Source of the DNA: Armillaria gallica
Taxonomy: Eukaryota > Basidiomycota > Agaricomycetes > Agaricales > Physalacriaceae
DNA length: 64,000 nucleotides
Direction of reading: 5' to 3'
Assembly (NCBI GenBank): GCA_037576215.1
Contig: JBANDB010000001.1
Coordinates: forward strand, 1,612,001-1,676,000
A program made the position numbers and the translations under genes. The notes beneath the pieces were generated by a model. It saw nothing but the letters and a program-made list of their open reading frames with translations, was not told where the DNA came from and ran no database searches. Shown here in pieces: positions 55,044 through 64,000 of the stretch. How positions within the stretch are numbered: the first letter of the stretch is position 1; the number at the start of each line of letters is the position of its first letter.

Positions 55044-56932
55044 ATGGGGAGGGATGCAGGGGACTACAAACAATTGAAGGAAGATTTTGTTTCTGGCGCG
55101 ACAGGCTCGACGGTGACGCATGTCAACCTGATATCTAGTGCGGCTCTCGTTCGTCGTTCCCTTTGTGCCGTCAGTGCTCATCCAACCTTTCCCCCCAGGC
55201 ATCCGTGTTTTTCTACCATACACTACTCTCAAGAACGTCCTCGACAAGGTTGAATAAATTCCCGATATCATGGGTCATTCTAGTCCTGCCACTTCTCTTG
55301 TCGATGACACTGTTCGCCAATATGCCAGCACTACTCTCCATCCTGATGTTGATTCCGGCTCTGGGTCTCTCGCTTTTTTCTCGTCGCGAATCGGGAACGT
55401 CACTTCCGTCGAATGAAAGAGAACGAGGTACTGCAAGCGCCAAGGGCCTCTTCCGTTTCTAACAACGTATCGCGCGCACATGCTCCTAATGACAATTCTT
55501 GCCATTCTCGCGGTGGACTTTCCTGTGTTCCCTCGTTCACTAGCCAAGTGCGAGTCGTTTGGGGTCTCACTGGTATGCCCCATCTCCTCGCCGAGTTTTG
55601 AATATATGATTTATCGCCTACAGATGGACCTGGGTGTGGGCGCTTTGTCTTTTCTCAAGGAGTCATCTCAGCAATTCCACTCGTTAAGAGGCCGGTCTAT
55701 CTCGCATCCCCCGTGCTTTCTAAGCTCGTTGTTACGATTCGTAAGGTCTTTCCTGTCATGGTCCTAGGCATTGTGCGCGTGTTGCTTGTCAAAGGGACGG
55801 AATACCCTGTTCGTGTGAAGATGTTGGTCCCACATACCTATTCTGACGAGGTTTTCTAGGAACACCAAACGGAATATGGCACCCATTGGAACTTTTTCAT
55901 CACTTTGGCCCTGCTACCGTTAATGGAGATCCTTCTTCACCCAGTAATCCTTCGGGTTCCGATTTCCATGCTTGGTATATTGATTGCGATGTGTGAGTTT
56001 TGTTTGCCCCAACCCTGTACGCGCATTAACTTCTTCCGTAGGTCAGCAGCTCGGCTTGTCCGTCTTTGGTTTACAAGACGTCGTCCTGTCTGCTTCACGC
56101 GTTGGTATCTTGTCAGCAAACAAAGAAGGCATTGTATCCCTTATGGGTTTGTTCTCCGTGCCGCTGTCAGAACCAGTGCTGATTGTCTATGGTTTTAGGT
56201 TATTTCGCCGTACATCTCTTAGGCCTATCAACAGGGACCATGATTTTACCCTCTTCGCCTTCGTACTTCCGCCGGTTCCAGCGCCAATTTAATAAAACTG
56301 GCGAGTTGTCATTTGGGGGCGGAGAGAAACACAAAGACTCGTATCGTTCTCGACAGAATGATAAAACAGCCACAGAGTTGTGGGCGTATTCCATGCTGTG
56401 GTGGGCATTGTTGGGCTTGACGAGACTACTTCAGATTGATGGCAAGGAAGGAGTGTCTAGGCGTGTGGTCTGTCTTCATCTGGCTTTCTTTCTGAACGAG
56501 TCTCAACGCCGCGTTTCAGGTCAACTTGTCGTATGTCCTTTGGGTGGCGGCATATAACACGTCGTTTATATTGGGATACCTTCTTTTGGACCTCTATTTC
56601 TATCCTTCGCCATCAAAGTCGAAGTACAACCGACAGCAGAGCGACCAGGACGTCTTGCCCTCCCGCGTAGCTATTTCTGCTCCCCTTTTTGAAGCTATCA
56701 ATAAGAATGGGTTGGTTCTATTCCTGTTGGTCAGTTTCATTTCCAACTGTGACAGTAATTGATCTGTACTAAGAGGTAATATACAGGCGAACGTCTTCAC
56801 TGGTTTGATCAATTTGACGATACCGACGATGTTCACTTCGAATTTCTGGGCCATGGTTATTTGTGTGGATATTCAATTGGGGTGTGCGCGACGGCGTGGG
56901 CTCTGAGAAACATCCGTGTTTGGAAAATATAG
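55044..56932 (+). CDS. GWT1: GPI-anchor biosynthesis inositol acyltransferase (GWT1/PIG-W), with apparent frame breaks
   Basis: ER multi-pass enzyme that acylates the inositol of GlcN-PI during GPI-anchor synthesis. Exon 1 (55044-55148) reads [27 protein letters not shown]...CCCCAG intron follows, then exon 2 from 55199 with [20 protein letters not shown]. Later pieces are [20 protein letters not shown] and [19 protein letters not shown], then [79 protein letters not shown] and [13 protein letters not shown]. Frame changes without a plausible intron occur near 55640 (a GGG run after MDLGV) and near 56853. The linker at about 55420 is also unresolved. The gene may be inactive, or the sequence may have base-count errors in G runs. 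A 5' fragment is duplicated at 60.2-60.8 kb. Confidence 0.75.
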
Positions 56933-56962
56933 TTGTGCAAAAATGCATTATTGTCTGTTTAG

Positions 56963-57202
56963 TTGTTGGGTCGTCTGCCAAAACTACTGGCGGTAGCGAA
57001 TTTCACTGCAATTGCTCACGGACCGTCAGAGAGGTCGTTTCTGCTCAGTGCATTGCTTGCATGGTACACACTTTTTCTGATTGCGAGCATTAGCGAGCAT
57101 ACAGTGACTATACATGAGGCCCGGCCAAACTCGTTCCCCAAGCTCGAAGACACACCGCGTAGATTCCCGCCTACCCTGGAATCACCCCCTTCTAAGTTCT
57201 AG
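56963..57202 (+). other. Open frame downstream of GWT1
   Basis: 79 codons with a hydrophobic stretch (FLLSALLAWYTLFLIASISE) and a Pro-rich end. It could belong to an alternative GWT1 3' end or be an independent small membrane protein. No family recognised. Confidence 0.25.
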
Positions 57203-57321
57203 TATGGCAATTCTTTATGGACCTTTATGAGCGCGAGATTCGGGTCTGACACTAGAACCTCTCGTATATAACAAACGCTACTTAACAGGTCCCCCACTAT
57301 CCATATTGCTCTTAGTTCACT

Positions 57322-59945
57322 TTGAGTTTACTTGTGCGACCATTCAACGAGACTCTAAAACCCTCCGAAATCTTGCATCAAGTTAGACGCAATCTTTCGT
57401 TAATCTCAGCCTTGGATATTCACTATGATCCTGCGCGCCCAGTGCCAGAAGAGGAGTTGGAAGAACTGGCGGTTACATTGGGGGCCTCGTCTGCTTGCAT
57501 TCACGGAATCAAGAGGCTGGTGGATGCCGATCCCAAAACTATCAAACCTCGCATTCTTAATCAGGTCATTGACCTTTGGCCACGTCTTCTTCCATGGATT
57601 ATGCTTTTCTTCAACCAGGTCGTGCTGCGACGCCCAGAGTTGTTCACTGAAACTTCCGACGAGGACATGCTACTTAACTTTTCCAAAACCGGTGCATGCT
57701 CCGGCTTGATTCTATCCTCGTTCATGCTGGACCTTCCCAGCATCCTTCACAATTCCCAGGACGTTATCTCATGCTTGGCGCAAGTGTGGATTGTTTCTTC
57801 GGAGTACAGGCTCCCATTCCTGTCTGAATCAATGCCTCTATTTTTCGCTCGCAATGGGACACTTACAAAAATCCTGGTCCAGACGGTTAAGCAAGAAATA
57901 CCTGTAGCACGACTCACTTCAGTGTTGTCTCGTCTTATCCGCAACATTGACTGCGTAGATACTGCTTGGGATAGCATGAAGTGTGACATGGTGATGATGC
58001 AGGTTTTTTCAGAGGATCCTTCACTAGGATTGTCGTTCCGATTGGCCAAGTCGACTCCATGGATGTGTTATATTCTTTGTCGCATCTTCGAAGGTTCTGT
58101 GCAGAATATAGAAGACGAAGACGACAATAGGACCATCGTTGCTATGAAGTGCTTATATTGCATTCATCTGGCGCTATCACGGGGACCCCTCTGGATAGTT
58201 CAGGCGCTAAAGCACACCCATCTTCTACGATCGCTGTTAAAATGTACCCTGACCAACCCGTCTACGGAACTTTCCAAGGGTCTGTCGCAAGTTCTTCACG
58301 ACATAACAATCAACCTCGTCTGGCGGACCATTCTGCGACAGGTTTGGAAATCATTGAACAAAATGGATATATCCGTGATCGATTCGCCTGGTTTTCCAAG
58401 CAAGCTGGCTAAATCGTGGGCTACATTGTTGGATGTCACCAATCATCGCTGGGAGACGCGGGCCAAGCTGCACGGGAACTTCAAACCAGACCTTTGTATG
58501 AATGTAGAGGTGGCTGCTGCGTTTCTATAGCTCTTTTTCCATCCCATGTCAATTCTGTAGTGCGAAGCTGTCGATGAAACGGGGAATATGGAGGCAAAAC
58601 TTTACAGCTGCAGTGGATGTGGACTGACTTTCTGCTCTTTGAGTTGTCAGGAGGCAGCAGGTGACACTCATCGAGCATACTGTCGCAGGACCCCCGACTA
58701 TGCCTATGGAGGTCGGCACGCGGAGTTCGGACAAATTTGACCTTCGATGGTTCGAAGGTCGGCACCAAATTCGGACAGATTCATTGACCTCGGATTGTAG
58801 GTCAGAATTTTAGTTCGGACAAAAAAACTCACATGTACAATGTCAGAACGGAGTTCGGACGAATCCATGGACATGGTGCAACCTCTGCAGTAGGTCATTC
58901 TCAATTTCTAGGCGACAAAGAAAAGCTTTTGGGCAACGGCTTCCTCTGGACAATGTGACGAAAGCAAAGTGGCAATGAAGAATAGAAAATTTGCGGTATT
59001 TTGGCGATTTTTGGCGATTTTCTCTAGGTCGGCACAGAAGTTCGGACAAAATTTGTTCCAGAGTCAATTTTAGCGAAAGTTCGGACAGAATTCTGACCTC
59101 GGCCTGGACAAAAAGTTCGGACAAATTGTCAAAAATGGAGAATTTAGCGTTCCGACCTATGTAGGGATAGTCGGGGGTCCTACTGTCGCCAAGAGAGGAA
59201 CAGAAAGAAGAGTCGGTGTCCCTTCCTCTCATAGCTTTCATCGACTGACAGGATGACTTCGAATTAGTGGGTTATCCAGAGGATGTGATATTACGCGACG
59301 AATCATTTCTGCATATCGTCCTGCTGACCGACCTACAACACGAAGAAGAGCAGATCGAGAAAGAAACACGTGACTTCTACGCGAAGTTGAGTCCCAACGA
59401 CGGGGAGCTTGTAGTAACGCGCTTGGATTATCGCTTTGCACCCATGAGGGTGTCAGTGGAACATGGGAAGAAGTACGAGACTTATGTGAATCCCGCTGAA
59501 TGGAAACGAGAGGTGGAACGGGCCAAACTGAGTAAAGAGAAAGGAAGACTTGTGCTCTCTGTATTCCCTTACGGTTTGGCACCGAAAGCTTTTATAGAAT
59601 GGATGACGCTCTGTTGAAGTTTAGTAGTACTTACGGTATTTTTGGACTCGTAATGTACATGTCAAGTGTCCTTCGACCAAAATACTTCCCCTACCAGATG
59701 GCGATGATAGGACTTAGTATTTGGTAGATTCTCTGAAAGATAGTAATACCACAATGGTTTTTGAACACAGCGAATCTAAGCCAGAAAAGTACATGCTTCA
59801 AGTTTTGTATCCTGATCAAATCCGCTTTCACAGTATGGGACGTAACACGACCGCCGACTTCAAGCCTTTACGTGAGTACGCGTTGCATGTCGACTTTGTC
59901 TTACGTGACTGGGTGCTGCCGCAATGTGTTGATCTTCTTCTCTGA
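57322..59945 (+). pseudogene. Large MYND-finger protein, copy 2, interrupted by a MITE
   Basis: Paralogue of the gene at 49782. The long exon to 58509 reads KPSEILHQVRRNLSLISALD, VIDLWPRLLPWIMLFFNQVV, CLAQVWIVSSEYRLPF and NHRWETRAKLHG. No ATG was found at the 5' end; the frame opens at a TTG. The finger exon begins at 58561 (CEAVDETGNMEAKLYSCSGC, then LTFCSLSCQEAAGDTHRAYC). It is cut at 58687 by a 495-bp insertion right after the last zinc ligand. After it the exon resumes QERNRKKS. Later exons read VGYPEDVILRDESFLHIVLL and AEWKREVERAKL, and a probable last piece is YMLQVLYPDQIRFHSM to 59945. Read through the insertion, the frame ends early. Confidence 0.7.
58687..59181. mobile_element. Non-autonomous TIR element (MITE-like), 495 bp
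   Basis: Ends begin AGGACCCCCGACTAT and finish with its inverse ATAGTCGGGGGTCCT. The inverted repeat extends to about 30 bp with four mismatches. It is flanked on both sides by ACTGTCGC (58679-58686 and 59182-59189), an 8-bp target-site duplication. Removing the element and one copy restores the MYND exon. It has no coding capacity. Inside, TTCGGAC occurs seven times, mostly as AGTTCGGACA, and GGTCGGCAC three times, possible transposase-binding subrepeats. An 8-bp duplication fits hAT, P or Merlin elements; the superfamily is undecided. Confidence 0.85.
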
Positions 59946-60229
59946 AGTGATTGAGAGAAACTTGGTCACGAGACAACGCGAGGTAGCGATAAAGTTTAAT
60001 AAGACCTATTCCCGTTGATAACCTCTAGGTTCACTAAACAGAGTAGAAGGCTTCCAGCGCTGTTAAGACATCCACCACTAGCATCCCATATATCGAAACC
60101 CAATCGAAACCATGGGCATCTCCGAGTCCACTTCAATACAATCAAAGTAAGCAAAGCGATCTCTTTTCCCGGCTTCCCCAAGAACACATATCCATCGAAA
60201 TATATCTTCGCACCCAATGTTATGGAAAC

Positions 60230-60780
60230 AAAATTTTCTATTTCCCAGGTTCGAGCGATGACGATGTCGTTAGAATCTCAAGTGGTAGTTTGGCGTCAGG
60301 TTTTCGACGGGACATTCGGGCCGTCTTCCAAACTTGCAAGCTACCATCGCCACCACAGCACCTTTATTTTTTTCTTCGCTTTTGCTGCACTATGGGGCAG
60401 GAGACTACAAATAGGAAATTTTTGTTTCCGGCGCTACAGGCTCATGTCATCCCGATATCTGGTGCGGCTCTCGTTCGTCGTTCCCCTTGTACCGTCAGTG
60501 CTCTTCCAGGGGCGGGCTTTCATCCAATCTTTCCCCCCAGGCATCCGTGTTTCTCTATTATACACTACTCCTAAGAACGTCCTCAACAAGGTTGACTAAA
60601 TTCCCAATAGCATGAGTCATTCTGATCCTACCACTTCTCTTGTCGATGATGACGATGTGCTTACACTACCTCAATCTTGATGTTAATTCCGACTCCGGAT
60701 CTGTCTCTTTTTTCTCGCCGCGAATCTGGAACACTACTTCCGTCGAATGAAAGCTAACGAGGTAGATGGTAAGGCGTTTC
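60230..60780 (+). pseudogene. GWT1 5' fragment, duplicated
   Basis: Follows the GWT1 upstream region and first two exons (54.93-55.45 kb) with substitutions and small deletions. The start ATG context, the intron with its CCCCCCAG acceptor, and an exon 2 ending in the SRRESGT region are recognisable. A deletion removes part of the membrane segment after LLLSM, and stops follow. It lies next to the second MYND gene. Confidence 0.65.
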
Positions 60781-62478
60781 CCTGCATTCTTATACGGTGA
60801 TCATTGATTACCACTTACTGGTAGTAACGCGTATGTCTCAAAGGATATTGCTCGTCAAGGTAAGCTGCTTTATCAGTTGTTTACCGCTGTAGGCTAATAT
60901 AATTTAGCTGTTATGCAAATAAATATACATATCTTGTTCCTATGCGTACTAACCGGAGAATCCTTAGTGGTGCAAAGTGCCTATCAAGGCTAATCTAATG
61001 TATCATAAACTGCCGCCAGCCCATAAGGACTTGTACGAGCTGAAAATTGCTGCAAGTCTCGCTGAGGTGACTCTCCGTGTACTTTTCGAATCAGAGTCTT
61101 GCCTCGACTGCAGTCCGAGAGCCTTTTCCACTCTGATGTGATGGGATAGCTGTTGTTTCGTGGAATGCCATTGCATAGGAAGATATGATCATGTCCCTAT
61201 TCCAGAGACTAACACTGCCAACAAACTCCCAGGGTTCCTATGGTGGTCGCCTTTGCTCGTCGTTCAAGGACTCGCTGCATGTGGTTAATTTCGATATCAT
61301 ATACTTGGTCCTAATCTTTTTAATGAACGTATTGAAGTGTGATTCCGGTTCAAGACGTTGTCGAGTCGCGGTCGCCATGACTCTCGATGTTGTACCCAGG
61401 GTACGTGTCCGGTGTCGTTGATATTAGCGTGATCTTGACCTTGTAATGATCTCTTTTAGGATATCCTCTGCTACTATGGGAGATTGGTTCTGTTTCAAAG
61501 AACGAAGCAGCTCTGATCCTCGTTTGAATAAGTATGTACGGCTTCGCTTTGACTGTTCACTGTTCTGATGGCATGTGGTTTATCTACGTGCCGTATTAAA
61601 GAGCGTCGCCAGTGTACAGGTCTAGTTATCGCTGAACATGGTGGTCACCTAGGTCCCCATCTCAGCGGGTTTGCGGAAGTTCCTTCATGCGTGCGGGCCG
61701 GTATGCCGACAATTGAAGGAACTAGTTTCCACGCTACCCTTCAAAACGCAGGATGTGTTGGTCCTGCCTCATTTCTCAGCCGGATTCTTACTCTTCGCTG
61801 TCTGGTAAGCTCCCTTTATAGATACTCAGACCGTTCTGGATGGCACATCCTATCTGGTCTGCTAAAAATTTCTGTTCAGGTGAGGATGAAAGAGCTGTAG
61901 CTGGAACTTGGATCTGCGAGATGAGGAGATGTTTTCCGGAATCAAATGTTATGTGGAAGAATATATCCAAAGTCTCGTAATGGCTTCCATCCCACACGCG
62001 TTCCGCCATTATTTGTTGTCCGTGAACCACCACCGCCATTGCTTTTTGATTATGAACCACGGCGTTCTCACTCTCGTCGTCGACATAGCCTCGTGAGTCC
62101 TCATGCGATAAGGAGTGCTTTTGAGGCAAAAATATCATGTCTAGCACGCGGACCTGGCCGCGAAGACCTTTGGACTCTATTTCAGGCGGTCATCAATGGA
62201 AGATAGGGATCCGTATTGCATGCGGTGGGAGCAGGTTTACTTTATTTTTCTTATCGTTCAGTTCGATTCTAGTCGTCGCATTCTAGTATACTGCAGCGAA
62301 GGTCGATTCGGAAGAAGACAAACACCATAGTATGGTTTACATCTTTGATGAAAGACCTTCTCCAACGTCTCTGGTACATCACTTGCTCCTTTTAGATCAT
62401 GGGGTTGTTCATCTCATGACCTTGCGATTGGTCCCAGGGTATATATATTCCACTGTTCATGTACGTTATCTAACAAGC
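60780..62478. other. Unresolved region upstream of the MFS gene
   Basis: Several short frames on both strands. One + strand stretch at about 61200-61290 reads ETNTANKLPGFLWWSPLLVV and another, near 61630, EHGGHLGPHL. These could be exons of an unidentified gene, but no continuous spliced frame was found. Confidence 0.3.
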
Positions 62479-64000
62479 ATGACTGACTCTCTTCAGGGTA
62501 GCGACCATTCAAACGGAAGCGACAGCGAGAAAACCTATCACAGCATCGAACTCGATCCATTGTTGGCAAATAGGGTATGGCTCAAGCTCGACCTGTTTCT
62601 ACTACCGGTCATAGCAGCGATCCACTTGTTGTCGTACTTGGTACGTCGTCCATTATCTTCTCGAGTCATCGTATGATTGAAATCCCCATAGGATAGAACG
62701 AATATCGGCAATGCACGTATTGCTGGCCTTCAACGTGACCTCCAAATAACCGACAAGCAGTACAGCATTGCATTGACAGTTACTTACATTTCGAATATTT
62801 CTGCTGAACTACCCTCCAATCTTTTACTCCGAGTATGTTAATAAATATCTTCCACCGTCCTCGAACTTACTAGTATCTATTCAGGTTATTGGGCCGAACT
62901 ATCTCCTTCCCGCCTTATTGATCAGCTGGGGTATAGTCGCCACGCTCCAAGGAATAGTGACGAGCTATGGCGGCCTCCTTGCCTGTCGGTTCTTTCTCGG
63001 GCTGTTCGAAGGCGGCCTCTTCCCTGGGGTGGTATTATACTTGACGTATTTCTACCCTCGTGCCAAGATAACGACACGCGTATCGGCTTTTTTTGCTTCT
63101 GCCTCACTCTCAGGAGCATTCTCGGGAATCCTTGCCTATGGTATCATACGCATGGATGGTGTAGGCGGACGCGCAGGGTGGCGATGGATATTTATACTCG
63201 AAGGTGCATTCACCATTGCTTGTGGCCTAATAGTCCACTTTCTTTTGCCTCGAGATGCTATGGCTGTGAGATTTTTGCGTCCAGCTGAACGCGAGTACGT
63301 GGCACGTCAGGTTGCCGAGTCCGGAGGGGAGAAGTTTGAGTGGAGAGAAGTGAGAAAGGCATTAGTCGCACCGCATGTTTGGATCCTTAGCGTCTTACTA
63401 TTCTTTGCGGGTGCCATCCTTTTTGGCTTGGCATTGTAAGTATTCCCTTTCCTAACTCATCTTTAGTACTATTCTAACCTTATTCGTAGCTTTACGCCAT
63501 CCATTGTCCAGGGCTTGGGGTACACTGCTGCTCGGTCGCAGCTCATGAGTGTGCCGCCATTTGCTGCCGCCTTTGTGTTCTCGATGACGACCGCCTACCT
63601 TTGTGACAAGTACCCTATCCGGGGCCTTGTCTGTATCGTTACCTCCATCATGTCCTTGATAGGATTCATCATGTTTCTCACCTCGTCGTCGGCAACCACC
63701 CGGTATGGTAGTCTCTTCTTGACCATACCTAGTGTGTACACCGCCACTCCAACATTGGGGTCCTGGAATGCTTCCAATTCGGCACCACACGTTCGTCGTG
63801 CGACGGCAATCGCTGTCGGGTTTATGGTGACGAGCGCCGGGGGACTTTTGTCGACGTGGTTACTCGGGAGCTTGAGCACTGCGCCCGAGTACGTACTTGG
63901 GACTAAGGTGCTGGTGGCGTCCAGTGTTGGTATGCTTGTGGGGTCTGTGTTATGCATAGGGTATTTCGTATGGATGAACCAGAGGAAGAGGAAGATGATG
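62479..64000 (+). CDS. MFS transporter, DAL5/TNA1-like anion:cation symporter, 3' end missing
   Basis: Plasma-membrane major facilitator of the ACS group (allantoate, nicotinate and related organic anions in fungi; substrate not deducible here). Exons in phase: 62479-62640, 62692-62832, 62885-63435, 63490 to the window end. The N-terminus MTDSLQGSDHSNGSDSEKTY is cytosolic. Then come LDLFLLPVIAAIHLLSYL and DRTNIGNARIAGLQRDL, the signature after the first helix. LPSNLLLR, RFFLGLFEGGLFPGVVLYLT, GWRWIFILEGAFTIACGLIV and FTPSIVQGLGYTAARSQLMS follow. It runs off the window after the eleventh or twelfth helix (FVWMNQRKRKMM). The start is the ATG at 62479; an upstream in-frame ATG at 62332 is less likely because homologues begin near the acidic N-terminus. 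Confidence 0.88.

Noticed and set aside
1..64000. tRNA genes, CRISPR arrays, rDNA or telomere repeats
   Set aside because: Looked for B-box-like words, regular direct repeats and telomere-like arrays; none was convincing.

Overview
The window reads as nuclear DNA of a filamentous basidiomycete, most likely an Agaricomycete. The evidence is the gene structure (many introns of roughly 40-75 nt with GT-AG borders, several exons per gene), the housekeeping genes (MAK5-type helicase, NAC-beta/EGD1, coactosin, RPN3, an NDUFA12-family protein, GWT1), and families typical of mushroom-forming fungi (F-box-like proteins, MYND-finger proteins, DUF5648-like secreted proteins). No rRNA, tRNA, CRISPR array, transposase or reverse transcriptase was seen. 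All exon borders are inferred by eye from splice signals and reading frame.

Layout. 1-2.0 kb: 3' part of a MAK5/DDX24-type DEAD-box helicase. 2.3-39.5 kb: a large accessory block built from repeated gene families: phosphoglycerate-mutase-like (PGAM) genes, F-box genes, an unassigned 252-residue orphan family, a small 88-residue family, DUF5648-like secreted proteins and an SRPK-like kinase. The families occur in mirror order. Reading inward, the left arm has PGAM, F-box, orphan family, small gene, orphan family and DUF5648. The right arm has PGAM, F-box, small gene, orphan family and DUF5648, all on the opposite strand. The centre is near 30.3 kb, where two DUF5648 copies with about 1.5 kb of shared sequence face each other. 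Many copies are broken by frameshift, nonsense change, truncation or fusion. Single-copy conserved genes sit inside the left arm (EGD1, a GNAT acetyltransferase and coactosin, 20.2-23.4 kb).

40.3-46.8 kb is an ordinary conserved stretch: a PHD/chromodomain protein, an NDUFA12-family protein, proteasome subunit RPN3 and a MYND-finger protein. 47.9-60.8 kb is a second duplicated zone: two large MYND-finger paralogues plus a fragment, two copies of a small Tyr/Gly/Asn-rich gene, a Ser/Thr-rich single-pass membrane protein, and GWT1 plus a duplicated 5' fragment of it. One MYND paralogue carries a 495-bp MITE-like insertion with terminal inverted repeats and an 8-bp target-site duplication. The window ends inside an MFS transporter (62.5-64.0 kb).

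The conserved genes serve ribosome biogenesis, nascent-chain handling, actin binding, complex I, protein degradation and GPI-anchor synthesis, and do not form one pathway. The repeated block is the unusual part. It behaves as a birth-and-death neighbourhood for F-box and PGAM genes and two families I could not assign.
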